Part shown: positions 1 to 7,624 of the stretch, piece after piece
Numbering within the stretch: the first letter of the stretch is position 1
How the letters are laid out: each line of letters begins with the position of its first letter
Origin: Minisyncoccota bacterium
GTDB lineage: Bacteria; Patescibacteriota; Minisyncoccia; UBA6257; 1-14-0-10-40-38
Direction of reading: 5' to 3'
Assembly (NCBI GenBank): GCA_020052135.1
Contig: JAGVPS010000032.1
Coordinates: 1-9,874 of the forward strand
DNA length: 9,874 nt
Made by a program: the position numbers and the translations under genes
Notes under the pieces: model-generated
What the model saw: the letters and a program-made list of their open reading frames with translations, nothing else
Database searches by the model: none
Told to the model about the DNA's origin: nothing

Positions 1-89
1 AAGGGGAAAATGAATTGCACCAGCATTCCCTGTCGCTCCAGCCGCTCCGCGGCTGTCGCGAACGTTTTATGAATATGCTCGCAGGGCGC
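1..89. repeat. 89-bp inverted repeat, left copy
   Basis: These bases are the exact reverse complement of 8002-8090, with base p pairing with base 8091-p and no mismatch. Base 90 (c) is the first that fails to match. The repeat contains a GC-rich hairpin at 39-55 (7-bp arms CAGCCGC/GCGGCTG around a 3-nt loop) and two copies of CTGTCGC flanking it. Because the match starts at the first base of the window, the repeat could extend further left. It could be the terminal repeat of an element, a dispersed repeat, or a site for inversion of the intervening segment. The match itself is certain; its role is not known. Confidence 0.95.
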
Positions 90-101
90 CGATTTTATAA
101 A

Positions 102-131
102 TTGGATTGTTCTGACAAGCTTTTATATAAT
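102..131 (+). promoter_or_regulatory. Promoter of the primase-helicase gene, probably leaderless
   Basis: A perfect TATAAT lies at 126-131. A weak -35-like TTGGAT is at 102-107, with an 18-bp spacer. The ATG at 139 begins 8 bases after the end of the -10 box, so the expected transcription start coincides with the start codon or falls within a base of it. No Shine-Dalgarno sequence fits between them. The promoter sits just inside the left inverted repeat, so the gene would be transcribed inward from the repeat. Confidence 0.65.
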
Positions 132-138
132 ACGAGTC

Positions 139-2337
139 ATGGAATCAACTACCATTAGCATAATGGGTATAGCGCTCTTCCGTTCACTCTTTCGCGGTCG
201 TGAAGATATTTACGCACGATATTGGCAATCACCTACAAAAGAAAAATCAGGATATTCACCTGTATACCGACTCAATAAACAATCTGAGCGATTAACTGAT
301 CAAGTCATTTTGTCCCATCTCATCGGTGAACAAACGATCGGTATCTATCCGCTCCTACCGGATAACACCACATATTTTTTAACCATTGATTTTGACGGAC
401 AAACCTGGCTTACGGAATCGATAAAACTAGTACAGATTTCTTCAATACATCATCTGTCCTGTTATCTCGAACGCTCGCGATCAGGCAACGGCGGACACCT
501 GTGGTTTTTCTTTGAAACCAACATACCGGCATATAAAGCACGGCAACTGGGAAAATTTCTGCTGTCCGAAGCAAAAATCTTTTCCAGAAAAACCTATGAT
601 CGTATGTTTCCCAGTCAAGACGAACATACGGGCAAAGGATTCGGAAACCTGATCGCGCTGCCACTTCAAGTAAAAGCAGTAAAACAACATAACACCGTAT
701 TTATTGACACAACTGGTACGCCATATTCTGATCAATGGGATTTATTACAATCCTTCAGAAAAATTTCTCTTGCTCACATTGATACTGTCTTGCATATTAC
801 ACGTATGCCGACACCAATAATCCACGAAGAATCTACGCAGGCAATCAATCAAATTGATGAACCGGAAGATTCCGTTAAAACAACTCAAATGCAAGAAGCG
901 AGACTAATTCTTAGCAACCAAATCTTCATATCGGAATTGTATCTACCGGATACACTCTACAAATTCCTTAAAACCAAACTCAATTTTCCCAACCCGCAGT
1001 TTCATGAACTGGAACGACGAGGATATTCTACATGGAATACGCCGCGCTTTCTGAAAAACATCGAAAAAATCGAGAATGGAATTTTGATGCCTGCAGGGCT
1101 TCTATCGGAAATCGAAACGTTCGCAAAAAATCATAATATTTCTCTACAGATTGAGAACCAACAAACAGCCAATCTACCAATGAGTTTTTCAACGAAATTG
1201 GCACTTCGGCCGGAACAACAGAAAATAGCAAAACAGTTACTTGCACTCGATCGCGCCATTTTGGAAGCCCATCCGGCATTCGGGAAAACCATGGTTGCTC
1301 TGTATTGTATGAAACGCCGAAGACAACGCACGCTCATTATCGTTCACACCATGACACTTCTCTCGCAATGGAAAAAACGTATGGAGGAGTGGTTCACGTT
1401 AAAAAAGAACGATCTGGGTATCATCGGAGAAAATAAATGGCAGATTGGGAAAAAAATTACGATTGCTTCGTATCAAACGCTTGCACGTCGCGGGACCGAA
1501 GAATTGAAACATAGTTTCGGTCACGTGATCGTCGATGAATGTCACCATGTTCCCGCGCATACATTTACCAACGTCGTTAAACAGCTTTCTGCAAAATATA
1601 TTCTTGGGCTCACGGCCACGGCATATCGCAAAGATCAACTCGAACGGCTTATGACCTTTTATATCGGTCCGATTATCAAAACTGATGACGAAAAACCATC
1701 GGCGGCGCTGACAACAGAATCGACTGTGGAAACAAAACTCATCACCAAAAAAACACCATTTCAGCTCACTGGCAAACAACACCAAGAATTTAGCGATCTG
1801 GCATGTCTGCTCATAGCCGACGAAGAACGAAATACGCAGATTGCCAAAGATGTAGCGATGGCACTACGCGCGGGAATGAAATGTCTCGTGCTTAGTGAAC
1901 GCGTGGAACACTGCCAAACACTTCTGGCGTCGATCCGAAAAGAAATCAAAGGTGTTCATGGAGCAATCGCTGAAGGTACTATGACAAAGAAAAAACGAGA
2001 AAAGCTCATGAAACGCATCCGGCAGGAACAGTTTCAACTTTTAATTGCAACGGGAAAGCTTATCGGCGAAGGATTTGATTGGCCGGAACTCACGCATTTA
2101 TTTCTCGCATTTCCGTTTTCCTGGAAAGGTAAACTCATTCAATACGTCGGGAGAGTCCAGCGTTCATCGGAAGGAAAAGAGGTGGCGTACGTCTATGACT
2201 ATGTGGACTTTGATGTGCCTATGCTCAAAATAATGTATTTCAAACGCTTGCGAACCTATCGATCGCTTGGGTTATCGAAAGAAAAACCACAAACAATGAA
2301 GAGAAAAATTTCTGAAGATCAGCTAGGATTATTTTAA
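139..2337 (+). CDS. Primase-helicase fusion: TOTE-type AEP primase domain plus superfamily 2 helicase
   Basis: This 732-residue protein joins an N-terminal archaeo-eukaryotic primase (AEP) domain to a DEAD/DEAH-type superfamily 2 helicase. In the primase part, D84 and D86 (IDFDG) match the metal-binding hhDhD motif, and SGNGGH (115-120) matches the motif II histidine. RMFPSQDE (155-162) and GNLIALPLQ (169-177) are typical of the TOTE AEP family. In the helicase part, Walker A is degenerate, AHPAFGKT (377-384); motif II is DECHH (466-470); motif III is LTATA (491-495); motif VI is QYVGRVQR (668-675). Both domains look intact, so primer or DNA synthesis coupled to unwinding is plausible, but the activity is inferred. 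The start at 139 fits a leaderless promoter. An ATG at 163 is an alternative, and the clear family match begins only around residue 13. The stop codon interlocks with that of the convergent Pif1 gene. Confidence 0.88.
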   Translation: MESTTISIMGIALFRSLFRGREDIYARYWQSPTKEKSGYSPVYRLNKQSERLTDQVILSHLIGEQTIGIYPLLPDNTTYFLTIDFDGQTWLTESIKLVQISSIHHLSCYLERSRSGNGGHLWFFFETNIPAYKARQLGKFLLSEAKIFSRKTYDRMFPSQDEHTGKGFGNLIALPLQVKAVKQHNTVFIDTTGTPYSDQWDLLQSFRKISLAHIDTVLHITRMPTPIIHEESTQAINQIDEPEDSVKTTQMQEARLILSNQIFISELYLPDTLYKFLKTKLNFPNPQFHELERRGYSTWNTPRFLKNIEKIENGILMPAGLLSEIETFAKNHNISLQIENQQTANLPMSFSTKLALRPEQQKIAKQLLALDRAILEAHPAFGKTMVALYCMKRRRQRTLIIVHTMTLLSQWKKRMEEWFTLKKNDLGIIGENKWQIGKKITIASYQTLARRGTEELKHSFGHVIVDECHHVPAHTFTNVVKQLSAKYILGLTATAYRKDQLERLMTFYIGPIIKTDDEKPSAALTTESTVETKLITKKTPFQLTGKQHQEFSDLACLLIADEERNTQIAKDVAMALRAGMKCLVLSERVEHCQTLLASIRKEIKGVHGAIAEGTMTKKKREKLMKRIRQEQFQLLIATGKLIGEGFDWPELTHLFLAFPFSWKGKLIQYVGRVQRSSEGKEVAYVYDYVDFDVPMLKIMYFKRLRTYRSLGLSKEKPQTMKRKISEDQLGLF

Positions 2338-4238
2338 TCCAGCCCTAATTTGGCAAGGCGTGATCTGATAGAGCCATTTTTTCTCCCGAATGTTTTTGAT
2401 AGATTGTTCATAGATGCTCCTTCTACATAAAGCTTCCGCAATGTTTCATCTTGCTTGTTATCCCACGGCTGATATGTATTGGGGTATATTTTTCTAATTT
2501 GTTCAAAACCAGATTTTTTAGGTTGTAGGGAAATTTCTTGTATATACTTTTCCTGCAACAAAAGTTTGGCTATCCGCAATTCATAATATGAATACTCACC
2601 GTTAAGCTTCTGAAAAACCGGTGAAAGCCTGTCGTCATGATACTCACGAAACGCGGCATGAATTTTGGGAAGTGCGCGGGAAAGAGTCGGCGTACAAATA
2701 CGCGAGAGATCTGCCGAACGTATAGCCCTTCGAGCTACAAGTTTTTCTATATGCTCCAAAATAGTACTCTCTTTCAGTTTACGAACTGTGGCAATCTGTG
2801 CGATAGTTTTTCCTTCATTCCACAATAAAAGTGTTTCAGTGTACGTATCCGGTAACAAACACTCTCTACTTGTTGACCTCAATTTTCCATCGGAACGCGT
2901 GATAAAATCATCACACCTCTTTTGAAGTTCAACAGGAGAGAGAGTAGAAAATATTGTTTCTGCATCATGTGAATCCTGTCGGAAAACTTTGTCTTTCGCC
3001 AATATTTCAGGATGTATCTGAAAAGCACGTGCATTCCAACCTAACATATATAGACCAGAAAGACGCCGTACTCGAGAAAGCGCAACGTATCCTTGCCCAA
3101 ATTCAAAAACTTGAGAAAGATCCATCACCGCCGAATCCAAAGTCATCCCCTGACTTTTATGAACGGTGATCGCCCAAGCCAAACGAAGCGGCGATTGTGA
3201 AACCTGCGCACGAATACGTCCGTTTTCTTCAACTGTCCAGTCCATCGGCTCAACGGAAATTCGCCGTCCGTTTTGCACTTTTACAACAGGACTGCCGCTT
3301 GTTTTATCAAAGTATTCAACTGCCCCAAGCGTTCCGTTGACAAATCCTTCTTTTAGATTATTTTTGGTAAACATAACCGCCGCACCAACTTTCAGGATCA
3401 GTGTCTCAGGAGAAAGACACCCTTTTTTCAGCGCGGTCACCAGTGCATCTGGACCGAGCGCAGACATAGTAAATACATGGGGCTCACTCGGAAGTTTTGC
3501 GAGTACCTCGTCGTTGATGCGGTCGACATCAGCATTATGAGAAAAAAGTTTCGGTATGCCATCCGGCACAACCCGCTCATCAATTTTTCTTGCCTCAATA
3601 TGGTGAAAATGGTCAGCGCCAAATACGTTGTGCCGGATCGCTGAGAGCAAGGCCAGAAAATCTTTATCTTCCTGACGGTGCTGTTCGGTGAGATAGCAAA
3701 CGAATGGATGGAGCTGTTTCCACACAGGAGCGTCATATGAGAAATGAGCCGACGAGGTTTCCGGAAGCTCGGTTTGTGTAGTGCTTACTGTTTCTCTTTT
3801 TACCACTGGCGGGAGCTGAAAAAAATCGCCGCAAAAAACCACTTGCATGCCGCCAAACGGTTCCTGATTCTGTTTCACATGACGACATACGCTATCCACC
3901 ATGGACAACGTATCATAAGTAAGCATGGATACTTCCTCTATAATAAGAACCTTAGTTCGACGAATACGCTTGGTAATGTATTGATTTGAGGCAATGTGTT
4001 TCAGGTCTCTCGTATCCAATTTCGTTCTGATTCCGATCCCGCTCCATGAATGGATTGTCATGCCGCCGATGTGCGTGGCCGCTATACCGGTTGAAGCCGT
4101 GATTGCCGGCTCAATACCATGCTTTCGCAAATACGCTACATACGCATTAACAATATACGTCTTACCACTACCCGGTTCACCGGTTAAAAAGACATTCTCG
4201 CCAATTTTTAGTATAGAAAGTGCTTGGGATTGGGTCAT
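2334..4238 (-). CDS. Pif1-family helicase with C-terminal helix-turn-helix and SANT-like tail
   Basis: This 634-residue protein is a Pif1/RecD-like superfamily 1B DNA helicase, an ATP-driven 5'-to-3' motor in this family. Walker A is GEPGSGKT (20-27). Motif II reads IIEEVSM (99-105), with Glu where Asp is usual. GDFFQLPPV (137-145) is the classic Pif1 signature. The C-terminal motor motifs are ITVHKSQGMTLD (357-368) and GYVALSRVR (383-391). After the motor, residues about 462-507 resemble a helix-turn-helix unit. Residues 591-633 resemble the short tryptophan-led SANT/Myb-like module (GRKNGSIRSRLAKLGL) seen at the ends of some bacterial helicases, so extra DNA contacts are likely. It starts 3 nt after the dinD stop, so the two are probably one transcript. 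It overlaps the primase-helicase gene tail to tail by 4 bases (TTAA). Confidence 0.9.
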   Translation of the reverse strand: MTQSQALSILKIGENVFLTGEPGSGKTYIVNAYVAYLRKHGIEPAITASTGIAATHIGGMTIHSWSGIGIRTKLDTRDLKHIASNQYITKRIRRTKVLIIEEVSMLTYDTLSMVDSVCRHVKQNQEPFGGMQVVFCGDFFQLPPVVKRETVSTTQTELPETSSAHFSYDAPVWKQLHPFVCYLTEQHRQEDKDFLALLSAIRHNVFGADHFHHIEARKIDERVVPDGIPKLFSHNADVDRINDEVLAKLPSEPHVFTMSALGPDALVTALKKGCLSPETLILKVGAAVMFTKNNLKEGFVNGTLGAVEYFDKTSGSPVVKVQNGRRISVEPMDWTVEENGRIRAQVSQSPLRLAWAITVHKSQGMTLDSAVMDLSQVFEFGQGYVALSRVRRLSGLYMLGWNARAFQIHPEILAKDKVFRQDSHDAETIFSTLSPVELQKRCDDFITRSDGKLRSTSRECLLPDTYTETLLLWNEGKTIAQIATVRKLKESTILEHIEKLVARRAIRSADLSRICTPTLSRALPKIHAAFREYHDDRLSPVFQKLNGEYSYYELRIAKLLLQEKYIQEISLQPKKSGFEQIRKIYPNTYQPWDNKQDETLRKLYVEGASMNNLSKTFGRKNGSIRSRLAKLGLD

Positions 4239-4241
4239 TTC

Positions 4242-5066
4242 TTAACTGTCGTCCGTGGAACCTATTTGACTCATTATTTTTTGTGGAGATATTCTTCTTT
4301 TCGCTTTGGAAATATCATCATCTGTCGGTAACTTTTCAGGCATTGTACCACCAAGCTCTTGTATCGTTTTCCGAACTTTACGCCCGACTTCAAAATGCGT
4401 TTGATTTGCCTTTGCTTCACCCTTAACCTGTTCACGACGAATTTTAGCATCTGTCTGAGTTGCACGAAATAAGTTTGCCGCTAACTCTTCACTTCCCATG
4501 TGATCAAGAATTTTCTGCGTCGGCTTTAATCGTTTTTTTGCATGAATTTGTTGCATACTCAACCCACCATATAATCCCATATAGCCGTAATTGGTAAACC
4601 GTCCATAGTTCGTCACTCCTGCTTGACTTGCCGCTTCCGCCAGATGTTTATTATGCGCGGTTATCTCTTCGCGGAGAAACACGCGTTTTTGATCTTCAAT
4701 TTGCTGATCCTGAACTTCTTGCCTACGCGTTTGTATAGCAAAATATGTTTGACCCAGTGCAACAATTTCTTTTGATGGGTCTGCATTTTGCATAATAAGA
4801 TAACACGCATATCGAGATAGATAGGTATCTTTAATCTCTCGTGATGCGGTTTTACCGATTTCGATCATATCGGTGACGTCAACGAAATGATCGGGGATTG
4901 ATTGGCCGCTATTTTTACACGATTCCTTCGCTTTTTTTAGAACCATTTCAAAATTGCGATAATCAGCATACTCCAAAATCTTCGCAATCTTACGCGCAGA
5001 CCAGTACTCTGATTGGTATTCATTTATTTTTTTAATTTCTTCAAATATTGTTATTGGGTTAGTCAT
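4242..5066 (-). CDS. dinD: DNA damage-inducible protein D homologue
   Basis: This 274-residue protein is full length for the DinD family. Its N-terminal third (about 10-110) is the family core related to Bro-N domains, with YWSARKIAKILEYADYRNF (21-39) and the central YLSRYACYLIMQNADPSK (82-99). A charged, Gln-rich helical stretch follows (about 112-145), then the conserved TNYGRFTNYGYMGLYGG block (152-168). In Escherichia coli DinD is LexA-controlled and inhibits RecA filaments and strand exchange. A similar role here, protecting or tuning recombination around the helicases, is inference. I see no clear LexA box upstream. The start is 9 nt after the stop of the DUF3800-like stub, with only a distant AGGA before it. 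The gene is tightly coupled to the downstream Pif1 helicase gene (3-nt gap). Confidence 0.9.
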   Translation of the reverse strand: MTNPITIFEEIKKINEYQSEYWSARKIAKILEYADYRNFEMVLKKAKESCKNSGQSIPDHFVDVTDMIEIGKTASREIKDTYLSRYACYLIMQNADPSKEIVALGQTYFAIQTRRQEVQDQQIEDQKRVFLREEITAHNKHLAEAASQAGVTNYGRFTNYGYMGLYGGLSMQQIHAKKRLKPTQKILDHMGSEELAANLFRATQTDAKIRREQVKGEAKANQTHFEVGRKVRKTIQELGGTMPEKLPTDDDISKAKRRISPQKIMSQIGSTDDS

Positions 5067-5075
5067 ATGTATATT

Positions 5076-5132
5076 TTACATCCTAGGGAGGGAAATTGTA
5101 TCGCCGGATTCATCAATATACATGAGGTACAT
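5076..5132 (-). pseudogene. Stub of a DUF3800 gene (N-terminus only)
   Basis: The frame encodes MYLMYIDESGDTISLPRM followed by a stop. The first 15 residues closely match the usual start of DUF3800 proteins, a family with an RNase H-like fold whose first conserved acidic residues lie in the IDESGD motif. A normal family member runs to roughly 200 residues or more. Here the frame ends after 18 codons and dinD begins 9 nt later, so the rest has been lost or replaced. The stub is in the same frame as the XRE gene, 42 nt after its stop. It could instead serve as a translated leader for dinD, but the family match makes a remnant more likely. Confidence 0.6.
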
Positions 5133-5174
5133 ACAATCATTGTAGCCTAATTGTTCTGCAATGAAAATGGAACG

Positions 5175-5450
5175 TTACCGATGGAATAAATCTTCGAGCT
5201 TTATTGCAAATTTTCTGGCTATTTTCATCAATAGTTTTAAGGACGGACTTTCTCTACCTTGTTCTATATATCCCATATATACGCGACTGATCCCGATTTT
5301 CTCAGCGAATTCTTCTTGTGTCAATTTTTGAGCCTTCCGTAGTTTCTGTACTTTCCAACCAAGCGTTTTAAGTGTTTTTGTGGTGCTCTTGAGCATACAA
5401 AGAATTTTCATAGCGTCAAGCAATATATTCCACAAGTTATTTTTAAGCAT
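5175..5450 (-). CDS. XRE-family transcriptional regulator
   Basis: This small DNA-binding protein of 91 residues carries one Cro/C1-type helix-turn-helix covering about residues 30-90: LGWKVQKLRKAQKLTQEEF, then KIGISRVYMGYIEQGRESPSLKLLMKIA, ending in LEDLFHR. The start at 5450 is preferred because GAGG (complement of 5455-5458) lies 4 nt before it. Later in-frame ATGs (residues 14 and 19) would still keep the whole domain and have no visible ribosome site. It is divergent from the AAA+ ATPase gene across 55 bp and upstream of the DUF3800 stub, dinD and the Pif1 gene, which suggests it controls this locus and probably itself. Such regulators are common in plasmids, phages and toxin-antitoxin loci. 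Confidence 0.85.
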   Translation of the reverse strand: MLKNNLWNILLDAMKILCMLKSTTKTLKTLGWKVQKLRKAQKLTQEEFAEKIGISRVYMGYIEQGRESPSLKLLMKIARKFAIKLEDLFHR

Positions 5451-5480
5451 TTAGCCTCAAAATCATTCTTGCTTTCTATG

Positions 5481-5495
5481 CTAAGAAATACTAAG
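5481..5495. promoter_or_regulatory. Possible operator: CTAAG direct repeat
   Basis: CTAAG occurs at 5481-5485 and again at 5491-5495, spaced exactly 10 bp, one helical turn. It lies in the 55-bp gap between the divergent XRE regulator and AAA+ genes. A TATGCT at 5477-5482 overlaps the first copy and could be a -10 box for the AAA+ gene. A repeat this short could be chance. If real, the XRE protein is the obvious ligand. Confidence 0.25.
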
Positions 5496-5505
5496 CTTTT
5501 TATAT

Positions 5506-7302
5506 ATGGGTGCACCAACTCCCGATCTACCTACACCAGTCATTCCAATAGAGGATTCCAGAGCTATTTTGGAAGGAATTGGTAAACCGGAACGTGCAGC
5601 CTCAAAACCACTATCTGTTGAAACAATAGATGCGCCGGCTTGGTTTGATACATTTCGTGATATTCAAAAAGGAGAATTACCGAGACGAGGCTTCACGGTA
5701 GGAAAAGCAACATTTAACGATGAAGTAATAAAGGAATTGCGCGCCACAGTAAAAGTCGTAGGTGGAGAAAAAGATCAGGGTGTTTTGTTAGGGCTTTCAG
5801 CGACGATGGACTACAGTGATGTGCGACTGGAAAAGGATGCTGGTTTTACTCCCACAGGTGATGCAGTAAAAATTGCAAAAAATCTTCGAGAACAAGGAAA
5901 TACTGTAAAATTTGAAACCACAAGCTCAGGTCAGCAAGCCATAATCTTGGAGAAAGATGGTGTCAGATGCATGGTCAATCTCGGCTGGTCTTCATTACAA
6001 GAAAAACCAAAAAGTGACTTCGGTGACCCCACGTCATTCTTTAATAGTCGATGGCGTGATTTAATGGGAAAAAATGAAATCAACGGTACCCCTCCGATAC
6101 CAGAACAACCAAAAACACAAAATAACCCTATCGTGGCAGAACTTGTGAGTTTAAAAGACAACGCTACAATTGTCGAGATTGCCAATCGTGATGATATGAC
6201 AAAACAAGCGCAACAGTTTACCCACATGTTGGGTGAATTCACAACGGCATACTATCAGGCTAGAGGTATTACGCCTCCAGAAAATGCAGTCAATTTTCAA
6301 ATACCAAATTGGGAAAACTACGTCGGCGACGATCCATCGCTGGCAGCCATTGGAAAAATGGATAAAAGTAATCCATTTTCAAAAATGTTTGGAGAAAAAA
6401 CAGAGCAAATCGGTTATTTACTCACAGAAGAAGAAAAGGCAGCGATGCCAAAATTTGCCGATATAGGTGGCAATCCACAAGCAGTGGACGAAGCGCGAAA
6501 ACTTGTTATGGCCATAAAACATGCTGATGTATATGCCCAACGTGGTGTTACTCGGCCCAAAGGAATACTTTTGGAAGGGCCACCAGGTACCGGGAAAACG
6601 ATGCTTGCGAAAGCAATTGCCAGCGAGGCAGGCACAGAATTTATGTCGTTATCGGTCACTGATATAATATCAAAATGGGTTGGTGATGCGGAGAAGCACA
6701 TGCAGGAATTTTTTGATCGGGCAAAAGCTCTTGCTGATCAAGGAAAGGATGTTATTACATTTATTGATGAAGTGGATAGTCTTGTTCCTTCACGGGATAG
6801 TAATATTCACGAAGTTACACAAAAAATGGTCGCTGTCTTTCTACAAAATATGGACGGGTTAAAAGCTAATCCTCGATTAACAATTCTCGCATCAACCAAC
6901 AGACCAGAAGCACTTGATCAGGCATTTATGCGTCCGGGAAGACTTGATAAAAAAATACACATCGGGTTACCTGATGAAACTGGAAGAGCACAGATTTTAA
7001 AAATCCACCTTCAAAAACACCTAGAACAATCCGGAAATAAAGATAATATTATTAGTCCAGATTTAGACGTTGATTCCGTGGCTAAAACTTTGGGAAATGT
7101 TAGTGGCGCTGATATAGCTGGAATTGTCAATCTTGCCCTTGAAGATAAAGTGACAGCAGAAATACGATATTTGGAGGGAGATAAAGAACGCGGAAGACCA
7201 TGGTCGCCACTAACAGCAGAAGATTTACTTGTCATTCAAAATCGGTATATGCCACAACCAAAAGAACAGAAACCAATGGGTTTTGCGCGACCAATAAAAT
7301 AA
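5506..7302 (+). CDS. Classic AAA+ ATPase (Vps4/katanin-like pore loop) with unrecognised N-terminal region
   Basis: This 598-residue protein ends in a single classic AAA+ ATPase module, about residues 310-580. Visible are the IGG lead-in (320-322), Walker A GPPGTGKT (358-365), pore loop SKWVGDAEK (389-397), Walker B VITFIDE (416-422), sensor 1 Asn in ASTN (462-465), arginine fingers R476 and R479 in MRPGRLD, and sensor 2 SGAD (533-536). These suggest an active hexameric motor that threads or remodels proteins. There is no FtsH-type zinc protease domain and no transmembrane segment. Residues 1-310 are unfamiliar: a Pro-rich start, a small mixed segment (about 60-165), a Pro/Gln linker (194-208) and a helical segment (about 208-255). 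They probably bind the substrate or a partner. I see no good ribosome site before 5506. The substrate and function are unknown. Confidence 0.85.
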   Translation: MGAPTPDLPTPVIPIEDSRAILEGIGKPERAASKPLSVETIDAPAWFDTFRDIQKGELPRRGFTVGKATFNDEVIKELRATVKVVGGEKDQGVLLGLSATMDYSDVRLEKDAGFTPTGDAVKIAKNLREQGNTVKFETTSSGQQAIILEKDGVRCMVNLGWSSLQEKPKSDFGDPTSFFNSRWRDLMGKNEINGTPPIPEQPKTQNNPIVAELVSLKDNATIVEIANRDDMTKQAQQFTHMLGEFTTAYYQARGITPPENAVNFQIPNWENYVGDDPSLAAIGKMDKSNPFSKMFGEKTEQIGYLLTEEEKAAMPKFADIGGNPQAVDEARKLVMAIKHADVYAQRGVTRPKGILLEGPPGTGKTMLAKAIASEAGTEFMSLSVTDIISKWVGDAEKHMQEFFDRAKALADQGKDVITFIDEVDSLVPSRDSNIHEVTQKMVAVFLQNMDGLKANPRLTILASTNRPEALDQAFMRPGRLDKKIHIGLPDETGRAQILKIHLQKHLEQSGNKDNIISPDLDVDSVAKTLGNVSGADIAGIVNLALEDKVTAEIRYLEGDKERGRPWSPLTAEDLLVIQNRYMPQPKEQKPMGFARPIK

Positions 7303-7327
7303 TTTTATCGAATATCAACGATCTTTA

Positions 7328-7577
7328 CTATTTCCACACACCGAACTTTTTCTGTTTTGCCTCATCTTGTGCCTTTAACAACTCGTCCTGATATTTCAGC
7401 TTGCGCCGATCCTCATAAATTGTCACTTTTACCAATCCCTGCCTCGCGAGCTCAACTGATACATTTTTTCCGTCAACGATGACATACGCAAGGACTCTCC
7501 CAAAACGATCTGAGGTGTACGCGTCATAGTCAAAGATGATAGTTTTGCCTTGGGTTCTGGTCGATTTCAAATATCTT
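7328..7577 (-). pseudogene. Truncated staphylococcal-nuclease homologue (C-terminal half)
   Basis: Reading leftward from about 7577, the frame gives RYLKSTRTQGKTIIFDYDAY, then SDRFGRVLAYVIVDGKNV, ARQGLVKVTIY and KAQDEAKQKKFGVW. This is the second half of a thermonuclease (SNase) domain. The Arg in RFGR corresponds to R87 of the Staphylococcus aureus enzyme. The first half, which should carry the equivalents of D21, R35, D40 and E43, is absent. The frame stays open up to an ATG at 7645, but residues 1-22 (with GGGGG) are just the GC-rich hairpin DNA in translation and do not resemble the family. Catalysis is therefore not expected. The break falls at the first copy of the GGCGGCTC repeat. The gene is convergent with the AAA+ gene, with 25 bp between the stops. 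Confidence 0.75.
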
Positions 7578-7624
7578 GGCGGCTCCGCGCCCCCGCCTCC
7601 TCCGGGTAGTACCTGCCAAAAGGA

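Noticed and set aside
1..72. Short frame from the ATG at 10 (20 codons) preceded by AGGGG
   Set aside because: It is only 20 codons, lies wholly in the repeat and crosses its hairpin, has a poor spacing to AGGGG, and shows no recognisable protein.
2334..2337. Bidirectional terminator between the convergent helicase genes
   Set aside because: The genes overlap by 4 bases and no GC-rich stem followed by a T run is visible at the junction.
3994..4245. Plus-strand open frames inside the Pif1, DinD and AAA+ genes
   Set aside because: They lie opposite strong family-matching genes, lack ribosome sites and show no recognisable domains.
7303..7327. Terminator between the AAA+ gene and the nuclease fragment
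   Set aside because: The 25-bp gap is AT-rich with no clear stem.
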